Shown here piece by piece: positions 1 to 8,501 of a stretch of 48,971 nt of DNA (position 1 is the first letter of the stretch; every line of letters starts with the position of its first letter). The notes below the pieces were generated by a model. It had not been told where the DNA came from. It made no database searches and saw only the letters and a list, made by a program, of their open reading frames with translations. Source of the DNA: WJMB01 sp964581465 (GTDB lineage: Bacteria; RBG-13-66-14). The position numbers and the translations under genes are program-made. The DNA lies in assembly GCA_964581465.1 (NCBI GenBank), contig CAZOOP010000030.1:1-48971 (forward strand). Direction: 5' to 3'.

Positions 1-1194
1 ACCACGGACATCGGCCCGGGCGGCTACCTGGGTTCGATCGTCTGGAACTCGAAGACCGATACCGACATGCTGGACCTCTTCGAGGTGCAGTTCCGCATAA
101 CCCCGAGCGACAACGATACGGGTTCGCCGGCCAGTACAAAAAGTTTCCAGGTGGACAACAGCGATCCGCCGAGCATCGATATCACGCCGATCAGCGAAGA
201 GCAGAGCGCTGAGGTGTCCGTCGACTACAACCTCAGCGACCGCGAGGCCGATCCGGTGAGTCTGCTCGTCGAGTATTCGACCGACGGCGCGAGCTGGAGC
301 CCGGCCAGCGTCACCGGTCAGCTCGAGGGCCTGAGTCCGGGACCGGGCAGTTTGCGCTGGAACTCCGCCGACGACCTGGATCAGCGGGACCTGGACGGCG
401 TCTACCTGCGAATAACCCCCAGTGACAACGACACCGGCGAGCCCAGCGTGACAGGTCCCTTCCCCCTGGACAACTCGGCGCCGCCGAGTATCGATCTGGA
501 AACCCCCGCCGGTGAGCAGTCGGGAAGCGTAGATATCGGCTATAATCTGGATGATCGGGAGGGCGACGCCGTCAGCCTGACTGTCGAGTACAGCCTGGAC
601 GGCGGCTCCACCTGGACACCGGCGACGATCGGCGGCTCGACCACGGGTCTGCCCCCGGGCTCCGGTGTGCTGAGCTGGCAGAGCGAGAGCGACGCGCCGG
701 GCGTCGACGTGAACGCCGCGATGCTCCGCGCCGTGCCCCGGGATAACGACGAAGGCGCGCCGGGTCAGACGGGCATCTTCATGCTCGACAACAACCAGCC
801 GCCCACCGCCGAAGTCAGCCTGCCCCCGGGAACCCTGAGCGGTATCGTGACGGTCACCGTCACCCCGCGCGACCCCGAGGGCGACCCCGTCGACTGCACC
901 CTGGAGTACGACGCAGGAACGGGTTGGACCCCGGCCAGCTACACCGGCAATCTCAGCGGCCTGACCGGCCCGGTCACCGTGGACTGGGATACCGTGATGG
1001 ACCTGGGAGAGACCGCGGCCTCGGGCAGCCTGCGCGTGGTACCGGCCGACAACGACGCTGGCGAGCCCGGTCAGACGAGCTTCAACACCGACAACACCCC
1101 GGCTCCGCCGCCCGAACCCGAACCGGAACCCGAAACGTCGCCGCCGGACTCCGGCGGCGGGACCACCCCGGACACCGCCCCGGGCACACCCTGA
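1..1194 (+). CDS. Partial secreted protein with tandem Ig-like repeats
   Basis: The reading frame is open from the first base of the window, so the N-terminus lies upstream. The visible part holds about three copies of a roughly 105-residue unit. Each ends in a DND(T/E)G-type loop followed by a DNxxPP linker; the linkers begin near bases 154, 469, 787 and 1090. Each unit carries a YxLxDREGDxVSLxVEYS-like strand and an SLRWxS-like strand, typical of bacterial extracellular Ig or fibronectin-like beta-sandwiches. The protein ends in a Pro/Glu/Thr-rich tail with alternating Pro and Glu. No enzymatic domain is visible. It is probably an exported or surface protein. The next gene starts 17 bases downstream and is likely co-transcribed. 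The repeat architecture is read from the sequence; the cell-surface location is inferred. Confidence 0.8.
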   Translation, partial: TTDIGPGGYLGSIVWNSKTDTDMLDLFEVQFRITPSDNDTGSPASTKSFQVDNSDPPSIDITPISEEQSAEVSVDYNLSDREADPVSLLVEYSTDGASWSPASVTGQLEGLSPGPGSLRWNSADDLDQRDLDGVYLRITPSDNDTGEPSVTGPFPLDNSAPPSIDLETPAGEQSGSVDIGYNLDDREGDAVSLTVEYSLDGGSTWTPATIGGSTTGLPPGSGVLSWQSESDAPGVDVNAAMLRAVPRDNDEGAPGQTGIFMLDNNQPPTAEVSLPPGTLSGIVTVTVTPRDPEGDPVDCTLEYDAGTGWTPASYTGNLSGLTGPVTVDWDTVMDLGETAASGSLRVVPADNDAGEPGQTSFNTDNTPAPPPEPEPEPETSPPDSGGGTTPDTAPGTP

Positions 1195-1210
1195 CAAAAA
1201 GTATCGAGCC

Positions 1211-2488
1211 GTGAATAGACTCCGCCTCAGCCTGGTGATCCTGATTCTCGCGGCCGTCGCCGTCGGCGCGCTGCCCCGGGTGGTCTGTCTGCCCCTCAAC
1301 AACGAGGGCGATAGCTTGGACTCCTGGTACACCTTGGGGCTCAGCGAAGCGCTGGCCTACCGGCTCAACGAATCACGCTCCGCCGTCGGCCTGGGATTCC
1401 GCTCCCTGCGCGAGGCCCTGGCCCGCACCTCGATGGGTCGTCAGGAGTCCTACTCCGACGACGATTACCGTCGCCTGCTCGAGCAACTGCGGCCCGACTA
1501 CTACCTGATCGGCTCCTACCTCATCGACTGGCCCGAGAACATCGAAGAGGACCCGCGCTTCGAGGTCGAGGTGACCCTGCGCGGCTATCCCGGCGAGGAG
1601 GAGCTGTTCAGCATCCGCTTCACCGGGATCGACATCTTCGCCATCGAGGTCGAGATCTATAAAGAGGTCCGCCTGGCCCTGGGCGTTCCGGCCACGGAGC
1701 TAGAGCTCGACCTGGCCCGCGAGGTCGTCACCTACAGCCACAACGCCTACCGCTGGTACTGCCGGGCCCTGGGGACGACCAACTCGACCACCCAGGAGCT
1801 GGCCCACCTCGACCAGGCCTGCGAGCTCGGCCCGGATTTCTTGGTCGCCCACCGCGAGCGCGCCCGGGCGCACCTGGACAGCGGCTACACCGGCCAGGCC
1901 CTCGAGGACATCCTCGAGGTCTTCCGTCGTCAACCCGACGATCCCTGGACCCTGCTCTACTACGCCCAGATCCTCGACCAGCTCGACGACGACGAGAAGG
2001 CCATGACCCTCTACCGGCGGGCCGCCCTGGCCGACGCCCGTTACTGGCGCATCCACCTCCAGTTGGGTCGCCACTTCGCCGAGGTCGACTTCATCGACTT
2101 CGCCGAGCGCTCCTACGAGACGCTGCTCAGCCTTGACGACGGCTTCTACGAGGCCTGGCGCGGTCTGGGCAAGATCGACCTCTCCCGGGGCGAGTACGAG
2201 CGCGCCCTGGACCGTCTCGAGCGCGCCGCCGGGATGGCTCCCTGGGACCCCGAGTTCCACAGCCTCATCGGCCAGGCCTACGTCTCCAACGGCCGCCTCG
2301 ATGAGGGCATCGCCGAGCTGACCACCGCCGTCGAGCAGGACCCCGTCAACGGACTCTACGCCTACCAACTGGGCTACGCCTACTACCGCAAGGGCGACGA
2401 CGTCGCCGCCGACGAGTGGTGGCGCAAAGCCAGCCTGCTGGGTTACCGCCCCGGCGAGAGCGGACCCCGCGAGCAAGGCGGCGACTGA
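1211..2488 (+). CDS. Secreted TPR protein with TolB/CsgG-like N-terminal region
   Basis: This 425-residue protein starts at GTG. Residues 1-20 form a signal peptide with a hydrophobic core (LSLVILILAAVAVGAL). Residues 24-170 resemble the N-terminal domain of TolB/CsgG-type periplasmic proteins: a VVCLPLNN strand, LGLSEALAYRLN, then PDYYLIGSYLID. Residues from about 180 to 415 form tandem tetratricopeptide repeats with the usual A/L/G/Y/A spacing, for example YEAWRGLGKIDLSRGEYERA and DEGIAELTTAVEQDP. TPRs mediate protein-protein contacts, so this is likely a periplasmic scaffold or assembly factor. Its partner may be the preceding Ig-repeat protein, 17 bases upstream. No catalytic residues are seen and the exact role is unknown. 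Confidence 0.8.
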   Translation: MNRLRLSLVILILAAVAVGALPRVVCLPLNNEGDSLDSWYTLGLSEALAYRLNESRSAVGLGFRSLREALARTSMGRQESYSDDDYRRLLEQLRPDYYLIGSYLIDWPENIEEDPRFEVEVTLRGYPGEEELFSIRFTGIDIFAIEVEIYKEVRLALGVPATELELDLAREVVTYSHNAYRWYCRALGTTNSTTQELAHLDQACELGPDFLVAHRERARAHLDSGYTGQALEDILEVFRRQPDDPWTLLYYAQILDQLDDDEKAMTLYRRAALADARYWRIHLQLGRHFAEVDFIDFAERSYETLLSLDDGFYEAWRGLGKIDLSRGEYERALDRLERAAGMAPWDPEFHSLIGQAYVSNGRLDEGIAELTTAVEQDPVNGLYAYQLGYAYYRKGDDVAADEWWRKASLLGYRPGESGPREQGGD

Positions 2489-2530
2489 CCCAACCACGAA
2501 CCTCACCGGGAGGCCCCCATCCTCGAGAGC

Positions 2531-3400
2531 ATGACCGGCCAGGCCGTCGGCCGCTTCCAGGACGGCGAAAGCGTCCTGACCCTGGAGGCCAAGAGCGTCA
2601 ACGGCAAGCGCTTCAAGCTCAGCCTGCGCCTGCCCCAGGAGTTGGCGGACCAGGAAAGCCGCCTGAGCGCCCTCTGCCGCGAGAAGATCAACCGCGGCAG
2701 TCTGCGACTCGAGGTACTCGAGCTCAACGGTTTCCAGGGCGAACAGACCGCTCCCGGCTTCGACGCCGAGCGCGCCAGGACCTACCTGGAGCTCCTCGAC
2801 GAGCTGCCCCCCGGCGTGGCCCGCAGCCTCTCCGCCTATGAGCTGCTGCGCCTGCCCGGCGTGCTGCGCGACGAGACCCCCCGGATCAACCAGGCCGCCC
2901 TCGAGAAGGCCCTCCTCCAGGCCGCCGAACAGGCCCTCGACGGCCTCGTCGAGAATCGCCGCGTCGAAGGCCGCCGCCTCGGCGAAGCCCTCCGCGCCGT
3001 CCTGGCCGAGTTTCGCGACCTCTACACCCGACTCCACGAAGCCGCCGCCGGGATGCCCGGCCATATCCAGACCCGCCTGCGCGAGCGGCTGGCCGAACTG
3101 ACCGCCGACAGCGAAGCGCCCCTCGACGAGGGCCGGCTCGAGCAGGAGATGGCCCACCTGGCCCAGCGCGCCGACGTCACCGAGGAGCTCGACCGCCTCG
3201 AGTGCCACCTCCAGGCCTTCGAAGAAGCCCTGGACGCCGGTGGTGAGGTCGGCCGCCGCCTCGACTTCCTCTGTCAGGAGATCAATCGCGAGCTCAACAC
3301 CACCGGCAGTAAGGCTGTCGGCACCGCCGTCAGCCCACTGGTCATCGAGCTCAAGCTACTCCAGGACCGCCTGCGTGAGCAAGCCGCCAATCTCGCCTGA
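2531..3400 (+). CDS. yicC: YicC/YloC family endoribonuclease
   Basis: This 289-residue protein has the family hallmarks: N-terminal SMTG followed by KSVNGKRFKLSLRLP, and C-terminal REL-NTTGSKA just before the end. YicC/YloC proteins are cytoplasmic endoribonucleases linked to small-RNA turnover and stationary-phase growth. The central part (about 90-240) is helical and charged. The family usually begins M-(I/L)-x-SMTG, and the codons before the ATG read ATC-CTC-GAG-AGC. A GGGAGG ribosome-binding site at 2508-2513 sits 5 bases before that ATC (2519) but 17 bases before the ATG at 2531, so translation may start at ATC. In many bacteria yicC is followed closely by gmk. Here gmk is next, but about 610 bases away. 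Confidence 0.88.
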   Translation: MTGQAVGRFQDGESVLTLEAKSVNGKRFKLSLRLPQELADQESRLSALCREKINRGSLRLEVLELNGFQGEQTAPGFDAERARTYLELLDELPPGVARSLSAYELLRLPGVLRDETPRINQAALEKALLQAAEQALDGLVENRRVEGRRLGEALRAVLAEFRDLYTRLHEAAAGMPGHIQTRLRERLAELTADSEAPLDEGRLEQEMAHLAQRADVTEELDRLECHLQAFEEALDAGGEVGRRLDFLCQEINRELNTTGSKAVGTAVSPLVIELKLLQDRLREQAANLA

Positions 3401-4010
3401 GGCCGATTCCCTCAACCCCGGGAAGCACAACACCGAGGAAGGTTGCAGAAGGGCGGTGGCCGTGTCGACCGGCTCTCCCGGTCCCGCGGCTGGATACCGG
3501 TCACTGTATGCGTGGGGGATCATCGGCCGAAAGTGAACCAAACCCTCGCAATTCGAGAAAGCCGCGGCGAGCCGGGACCTTGGCACCTACCCGCGACGAG
3601 GCGTCGGCCAGCGAAGGCGGATAACGGTCGAAACTGCCCAAGCAGGCAATGGAGTACCGTCAGTAAACCCTTGACGCGCGGTTAGGTCTATTCCCGAGTG
3701 GAACCAACAGTCTCGGTTAACGACGGGACTCCACACAGGCTCAGGTTTATCGCCGGCCTGCGCAGGCATGACAATACAGCGTTGTGACAATGGCGGCGAT
3801 TGTGAGCTATGAAGCAATAAGTGATAGTCCAGCTGGATTAGTCGGCTCAGCTACGAGTGGTAATCCCTTGCGCAGACAGGCCCCGCCAATGCCAGAGCGC
3901 ATTTCCGCGGCAAGAGCCATCGCGCGACACGAGCCCTTATCCCATACGAACCACAGCTCGATAACGAGTTTCGACCAGACCTCGATCCCTTCCCGACCAA
4001 CCAGCGGAGC
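3401..4010 (+). other. Gene-free stretch between yicC and gmk
   Basis: No ORF here has a family signature, a ribosome-binding site or coding-like codon use. The right half contains an inverted copy of the interspersed repeat described at 3777-3869. No convincing terminator or promoter was found. rpoZ, which often sits near gmk, is absent. Confidence 0.6.
3777..3869 (-). repeat. Interspersed repeat, copy C (inverted)
   Basis: Read on the minus strand, this segment matches the stretches at 10821-10916 and 8075-8160. Shared blocks are GGGATTAxCACTCGTA, GCCGACT-ATCCAGCT and CGCCATTGTCA, interrupted by substitutions and small indels. All three copies lie in gene-free DNA. No coding capacity is conserved between copies, which suggests a non-coding dispersed element rather than a decayed gene. 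Confidence 0.65.
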
Positions 4011-4664
4011 ATGATGGACCCCCGTCGTGAGCGCGGCATCCCCTTCGTGATCTCCTCTCCCTCCGGGGGCGGCAAGACCACCATCTACCGCGCCCTGCAG
4101 CTAAGCCATCCCGAGATGTACTACAGCATCTCGGCGACGACGCGGCCGCCCCGCCCCGGTGAGGTCGACGGCAAAGACTACTACTTCTACGACGACGCCC
4201 GCTTCGAGCGCAGTCTGGCCGACGGTGAGTTCATCGAGACCGCCGAGGTTCACGGTTTCCGCTACGGCACCCCGGAAACGCCGCTGCGCGATGCCCTGGC
4301 GCGCGGACGCGACATCGTCCTGGATATCGACGTCCAGGGTGGCGCGGCCATCCGCGAACTCTTCCCCGACGCCGTGTTGATCTTCATCGTTCCGCCGGAC
4401 TGGCAGACTCTGCGAGACCGCCTCGAGCGCCGACGCAGCGAGGACCCGCAGATCATCGCCCAGCGTCTGCGTAACGCCCGACTCGAGCTCAGCCGCGCCG
4501 GCGAGTACGACTACGTCGTCATCAACGACGTTCTCGAACGGACCACTGGTGAGGTGCGCTCCGTGATCACCGCCGAACGCAACCGGACCTCGCGCCGCCT
4601 GGACTGGCTGCAAAGGCTGTTCCCCGAAGCCCTGGGGGAAACCCCGGAACACGCGGGGAGGTAA
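4011..4664 (+). CDS. gmk: Guanylate kinase
   Basis: This cytoplasmic enzyme phosphorylates GMP to GDP with ATP, an essential step of guanine nucleotide synthesis. The 217 residues match the usual length. The P-loop is SSPSGGGKTT (family form GPSGAGKST) near residues 15-24. The GMP-binding region follows with SISATTRPPRPGEVDGKDYYF, then FIETAEVHGFRYGT, and DIDVQGGAAIRE is the conserved core strand and loop. The lid region with RLERRRSEDPQIIAQRL and the late VVINDVLE motif are both present. Two in-frame ATGs are adjacent (4011 and 4014). GGAG at 4005-4008 is better spaced for the second, so the protein may be one residue shorter. The lipoprotein gene begins 4 bases after the stop, so the two are probably co-transcribed. 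Confidence 0.96.
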   Translation: MMDPRRERGIPFVISSPSGGGKTTIYRALQLSHPEMYYSISATTRPPRPGEVDGKDYYFYDDARFERSLADGEFIETAEVHGFRYGTPETPLRDALARGRDIVLDIDVQGGAAIRELFPDAVLIFIVPPDWQTLRDRLERRRSEDPQIIAQRLRNARLELSRAGEYDYVVINDVLERTTGEVRSVITAERNRTSRRLDWLQRLFPEALGETPEHAGR

Positions 4665-4668
4665 GAAA

Positions 4669-5481
4669 ATGCAAAAGCCGATCCTCTCGACCCTCATCCT
4701 CGGTCTGCTCCTGGTAAGCGGCTGCGACACCACCGACCCGCTGCCCGGCTCCGAGGCGTTGATCCGCATCACCGGTTACGCCTCGGGAATCGAGTACATC
4801 GACGACGATACCGTTCCCTTCGAGGACCGCGTGCTGGTCGTCTACGGCGAGGTCACCGATACCGATCCGCTCAATACCCCGGAGCTCTGGGACGGCCACG
4901 CCTTGGTGCTGCGCAGCAAGACCGAGCGCTTCATCCTCTCGGCAATCGACATGCAGCCCGTCGAAGAAGAAGACTCGCGATGGTGGTTCGAGCGCCTGGT
5001 GCGCATTCCCAGTGGATTCAACACCCTCGAGATCCAGGTCTCGGCCTTTCCCGGTGGCGTGGTCCTCGAGAGCAGCGAGGTCATCGAGCTGCGCGGCAAC
5101 TGGAGCCCCGGCCGGGAATGCGTGGTGGCCTCCCTGGAGTGGAACGATGTCGACCGGGCCAACCTGGACCTGCATATGCTCGACGACTTGGGCAACGACT
5201 GCTCCGAGGACGATCCCAACGTCGGCGGGATGCGCCTGGATATCGGCGACTCCTACGGCTTCGGCCCCGAGTACATCACCGCCACCGACGATCGCCGGGC
5301 CACCTACGCCATCGAGGTCGAGTACGCCTCCGACAACGGCCAGGACAGCCCCGTGCCCTGCGAGGTTCACGTCTACGTCAACGGGGCCGAGCTGACCCAG
5401 AGCCCCTACAGCCACACCTTCTATCCCGACGACGTCGGCGGTGATCCCTGGCAGGTCGTCGAGGTCAACTACAATTTCTAG
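4669..5481 (+). CDS. Lipoprotein with YfaP/DUF2135-like C-terminal domain
   Basis: This 270-residue protein begins with a lipoprotein signal peptide: LILGLLLVSGC, with the lipobox cysteine at residue 19. It should be lipid-anchored in the cell envelope. Residues about 30-140 look like a beta-sandwich. Residues about 145-265 follow the DUF2135/YfaP pattern: W-NDVDRANLDLHM, a GG-rich turn, then GFGPEYIT and a final YAIEVEYAS strand. That family is extracytoplasmic and of unclear function. The ribosome-binding site (GGGGAGG) lies in the last codons of gmk. The DUF2135 assignment rests on the DLHM and GPEYIT motifs and is moderately secure; the lipobox is clear. Confidence 0.78.
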   Translation: MQKPILSTLILGLLLVSGCDTTDPLPGSEALIRITGYASGIEYIDDDTVPFEDRVLVVYGEVTDTDPLNTPELWDGHALVLRSKTERFILSAIDMQPVEEEDSRWWFERLVRIPSGFNTLEIQVSAFPGGVVLESSEVIELRGNWSPGRECVVASLEWNDVDRANLDLHMLDDLGNDCSEDDPNVGGMRLDIGDSYGFGPEYITATDDRRATYAIEVEYASDNGQDSPVPCEVHVYVNGAELTQSPYSHTFYPDDVGGDPWQVVEVNYNF

Positions 5482-5880
5482 GGATTGCCGAAAGGCCGCC
5501 AAACGCTCCGGGATGCGGAAGGACGCTCCGTTTTTGACGGAACGAGCATCGCCGGATCAGCGCGGCCGCATTGCGCACCCGCCCTCGTGCCTCCCGGCCT
5601 CGTCGACGTTCCGAGATTAAGCAAGCCATTGAGGCGAGCGCGGTGTCTGCACACTTTCGGGTGCGATCGTCAGGGCGATAAGCCCTGCTTCAGCACCCGG
5701 TTCGTGAAAAACGGCACTAATTGAGACCCTCTTGATCCACCGATTTGCAGCTTCATAGGGAACACCGCTCGGCTCGGGGCGTATCGGTACTGAACAATGC
5801 GGTATACAGACCACCGCCCGTCGATAAACCGGCGCGGCCGGTTTTCATTCAAGCGTTACAGAACAGCAACGGAGTCGACG
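5482..5880 (+). other. Gene-free stretch before nifS
   Basis: No supported gene. The segment contains a direct repeat of ACGCTCCG (5502-5509 and 5523-5530) and a small ACCGG/CCGGT hairpin followed by four T near 5827-5842. The ribosome-binding site for nifS (GGAG, 5871-5874) is at its end. No convincing sigma70 promoter was found. Confidence 0.5.
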
Positions 5881-7017
5881 ATGAAGGTTTACCTGGACAA
5901 CAACGCCACCACCCGCACGGCCCCCGAGGTCGTCGAGGCCATGCTGCCCTACTTCAGCGAGATCTATGGCAACGCCTCGAGTTTCCACCAGTTCGGCCAG
6001 CGCTCCAAGCAGGGCATGGACGAGGCCCGCGCCGCCGTCGCCGCCTCCCTGGGCGCCGAGCCCGAGGAGATCGTTTTCACCGGCTCGGGCTCCGAGTCGG
6101 ACAACTACGTCATCAAAGGCGCCGCCGCCCGTCACGATGGCGGTCACCTGATAACCAGCGCCATCGAGCATCCCGCCGTGCTGACCACCTGTCGCTATCT
6201 GGCCAAACACGGCTTCGAGCTGACCATCCTGCCCGTTGACGGTCAGGGGCGGGTGGACCCCGCCGAGCTCGAAGCCGCCCTGCGCCCTGACACGATCCTG
6301 GTCAGTATCATGGCCGCCAACAACGAGATCGGCACCGTCCAGGACCTGGCTGCCCTCGGGGCGGTCTGCCGTCAGGCCGAGACGCCCTTCCACACCGACG
6401 CCGTTCAGGCCCTGGGCAAGCTGCCCCTCGACCTGAGCGAGCTGCCCGTGGACCTGCTCTCGGCTTCGGCCCACAAGCTGCACGGGCCCAAGGGCGTCGG
6501 CCTGGCCTTCATCCGGCGAGGCCGCAAAGCGCCGGTCAACCTGCTACACGGCGGCGGACACGAGCGGCGCCGCCGGGCCTCCACGGAGAACGTCGCCGGG
6601 ATCGTCGGCTTCGGCGCCGCCGTCAAGCTGGCCGCCGAGCCTTACGTCGACGAGATCCGCCGCCTGCGCGATCGCCTCGAAGCGGGCCTGACCGCCGCCG
6701 TCGAGGACACCGTAGTCCTCGCTGAAAAAGCCGAGCGCCTGCCCAACACCAGCAACATCATCTTCCACGGCGTCGAGGGCGAGAGCATCGTCATGGGCCT
6801 GGACTTCGAGGGCATCGCCGTGAGCACTGGATCGGCCTGCTCCTCGGGCTCCCTGGAGCCCAGTCACGTCATCCTGGCCCTGGGCTACGACCACGGCAGC
6901 GCCCAAGGCACTATCCGCTTCTCCCTCTCGCGCTACACCACCGCCGAGGAGATCGACCACGTCATCGAGAAAGTGCCCCCGGTGATCCACCGCCTGCGCA
7001 AGATCTCGGCCTACTAG
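5881..7017 (+). CDS. nifS: Cysteine desulfurase, NifS/IscS family
   Basis: This PLP enzyme converts cysteine to alanine and passes the sulfur as a persulfide to Fe-S cluster or thio-cofactor assembly. The 378 residues start at ATG 5881, placed by GGAG six bases upstream and by the family N-terminus MKVYLDNNATT; a longer frame upstream lacks homology. Visible motifs are the GSGSESDN phosphate-binding loop, AIEHPAVL, NNEIGTVQ, the PLP lysine K199 in SAHKLHGPKG, and the catalytic cysteine C320 in STGSACSSGS. The stretch after C320 fits the group I (NifS/IscS) loop. rex follows 12 bases later, so Fe-S supply and NADH-sensing regulation may be co-expressed. No scaffold gene (iscU/nifU) is next to it. 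Confidence 0.95.
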   Translation: MKVYLDNNATTRTAPEVVEAMLPYFSEIYGNASSFHQFGQRSKQGMDEARAAVAASLGAEPEEIVFTGSGSESDNYVIKGAAARHDGGHLITSAIEHPAVLTTCRYLAKHGFELTILPVDGQGRVDPAELEAALRPDTILVSIMAANNEIGTVQDLAALGAVCRQAETPFHTDAVQALGKLPLDLSELPVDLLSASAHKLHGPKGVGLAFIRRGRKAPVNLLHGGGHERRRRASTENVAGIVGFGAAVKLAAEPYVDEIRRLRDRLEAGLTAAVEDTVVLAEKAERLPNTSNIIFHGVEGESIVMGLDFEGIAVSTGSACSSGSLEPSHVILALGYDHGSAQGTIRFSLSRYTTAEEIDHVIEKVPPVIHRLRKISAY

Positions 7018-7029
7018 CCCGAAGCGCCC

Positions 7030-7674
7030 ATGGACAACATCCCCCAGGCCACTGTGCGTCGCCTCTCCCTTTACTGTCGCTATCTGGAGAAGAAAGAGGG
7101 CGAGGGCGGCAACTTCATCTCCAGCCGTGAGCTGGGCGACGGCATCGGCACCAACGCCGCCCAGGTGCGCAAGGACCTCTGCTTCTTCGATCGCTTCGGC
7201 ACTCCGGGACGAGGCTACCCGGTGAGCTTCCTGCGCCGCCGTCTGCTGGCCATCCTGGGAATCAAGGACCAGACCTGGCGGGTGGCCGTGATCGGAGCCG
7301 GCAAGCTCGGTTGCGCCCTGGTCGGCTACGGCGGCTTCAACCGCCAGGGCTTCGAGTTCGTGGCCCTGCTGGACAACAACCCGGAGAAGTTCGGCCGGGT
7401 TTACGGCGCGTTGCGGGTCGAGGACTGCGCCCGTCTCGGTGAGATCGTCACCCAACGCCGCGTCGATATCGCCATGCTGACCGTCCCCGCCCCGGCCGCC
7501 CAGGGGGTCCTCGACGACCTGACCGCCGTCGGCGTCCGCGCCGTGCTCAACTTCGCCCCCGCCAATCTCGAAATACCCGAACAGGTCGCCGTGCGTAACG
7601 TCGACCTGGCCGTCGAACTCGAGGGCCTCTCCTTCTTCCTCGTCGGGCTGCGTAGCCGAGCCGGCAACCCCTGA
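7030..7674 (+). CDS. rex: Redox-sensing transcriptional repressor Rex
   Basis: Rex is a homodimeric repressor that senses the NADH/NAD+ ratio and controls fermentation and respiration genes. The 214 residues match the family. The N-terminal winged helix (about 5-80) includes QATVRRLSLYCRYL, ISSRELGDGIGTNAAQVRKDL and FGTPGRGYPV. The Rossmann domain begins at about residue 86 with VAVIGAGKLGCAL (GxGxxG). FDRFG and the late RNVDLAVELE segment are also typical. The gene follows nifS by 12 bases and is probably in the same transcript. No convincing Rex operator (TTGTGA-type palindrome) was found within the window, so its targets are probably elsewhere. Confidence 0.94.
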   Translation: MDNIPQATVRRLSLYCRYLEKKEGEGGNFISSRELGDGIGTNAAQVRKDLCFFDRFGTPGRGYPVSFLRRRLLAILGIKDQTWRVAVIGAGKLGCALVGYGGFNRQGFEFVALLDNNPEKFGRVYGALRVEDCARLGEIVTQRRVDIAMLTVPAPAAQGVLDDLTAVGVRAVLNFAPANLEIPEQVAVRNVDLAVELEGLSFFLVGLRSRAGNP

Positions 7675-7725
7675 GCCGGACCTTTGCCAAATCCGAATCA
7701 TGACAACCGCCGTCCCGCCCGGCGT

Positions 7726-7741
7726 TGGCACGTTTCTTGCA
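7726..7741 (+). promoter_or_regulatory. Sigma54-type promoter sequence, rightward
   Basis: TGGCACGTTTCTTGCA matches the sigma54 consensus TGGCACG-N4-TTGCA at every fixed position, with the GG and GC elements 12 bases apart. It lies in the left arm of the 20-bp inverted repeat. No gene follows for about 890 bases, so either a non-coding RNA is made or the match belongs to a palindrome with another role. Confidence 0.4.
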
Positions 7742-7782
7742 GCAGGGCGGGGCGGGTCTCTCGCCGACCCCGCGCGTAACTC

Positions 7783-7798
7783 CGCAAGAAACGTGCCA
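7783..7798 (-). promoter_or_regulatory. Sigma54-type promoter sequence, leftward
   Basis: This is the mirror image of the element at 7726-7741 in the right arm of the inverted repeat. On the minus strand it reads TGGCACGTTTCTTGCG, with only the last base off consensus. It points toward the 3' end of rex, and the two elements face each other across 41 bases. Confidence 0.3.
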
Positions 7799-8074
7799 AC
7801 GCCTACCCGCGGAGTTACCAACAGTCTCGCCGGCGCGAGGACCGTTTCGGCAAAGGTCCGGATCATCGTCGCGATCGGCGGCTTGTCGAAGAAGGCCGCG
7901 TGGGGATATGGCGGGGCTCGTCCAGTCCGCCTGGGTTGGATCGTGTTTGTAGCCTGCTGATAGTGCCCGTAATGATCAGTGTTTGCCTGTACTAAGGTGC
8001 GCGGATTCTTGATACTAACTCCGTGACGGGTGCCATTCGCGGAGACAGTTAGCCGGTGCAATTACTCAATCATA

Positions 8075-8160
8075 TAGGGATCATCACTCGCATCCGGACC
8101 GATATAATATGCTAATAGCCTGTCATATGGTGCTTTATAGTTCAACGTGCTGTCATTTCC
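8075..8160 (+). repeat. Interspersed repeat, copy A
   Basis: This segment aligns with 10821-10916 and with the minus strand of 3777-3869. The best blocks are TAGGGATCATCACTCG, GCTAATAG-CTGTCAT and TGCTTTATAG. It is the most diverged of the three copies at its right end. Confidence 0.6.
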
Positions 8161-8471
8161 CGGTAGTCGATTTGTGGCAACCAGCAATACCTGCACTTAT
8201 CTCAGCTCGATGCTTGAGCACGTTGTCGCCATAAAAACAAGCCTCAAGGGTAACTCCATGGTAGCAGCTCGTAATCACTACTGATATTGGTTCAGTTTGT
8301 CGTGATATCCCATCAAATAATACCCGCTGTCAGCAGATACTCCACCATTAGCTTCAACAATACCGGGCGGGACAGACAGCCTCCAGCATTCCGTAACACT
8401 AAGTAAATATCATAGTTAAATGCCACAACTCGTCTTGAAATAAGATAACTAATTGAGCGATTAAGCATTCT

Positions 8472-8501
8472 TTGACAGTCGATTGACGAAATATGTATAT
8501 C
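8472..8501 (+). promoter_or_regulatory. Putative sigma70 promoter for the aminotransferase gene
   Basis: TTGACA (8472-8477) and TATATC (8496-8501) are separated by 18 bases in an AT-rich tract. The gene start at 8636 is about 130 bases downstream, leaving a long leader. Confidence 0.4.

Larger units (their letters stand above)
7676..7861. repeat. Nested inverted repeats downstream of rex
   Basis: Three inverted repeats lie within 186 bases. The outer arms are 7676-7688 and 7849-7861 (13 bp, CCGGACCTTTGCC and its complement). The inner arms are 7721-7740 and 7784-7803 (20 bp, perfect, 43-base loop). A third pair, GTAACTCCGC at 7776-7785 and its complement at 7809-7818, overlaps the right inner arm by two bases and encloses the rest of it, so it competes with the inner stem. 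The outer repeat starts two bases after the rex stop. The element could be a structured RNA, a transcription stop for rex or a small mobile palindrome. Confidence 0.75.

Noticed and set aside
1700..3208. Minus-strand ORF of about 500 residues opposite the TPR and yicC genes, and similar long antisense ORFs at 6544-8061, 34878-36716 and 37120-38577
   Set aside because: They mirror well-supported genes on the other strand, have Gly/Leu/Val-rich low-complexity translations and no family motifs; they result from high GC.
5482..7029. Rex-binding operator near nifS or rex
   Set aside because: No TTGTGA-type palindrome was found on either strand.
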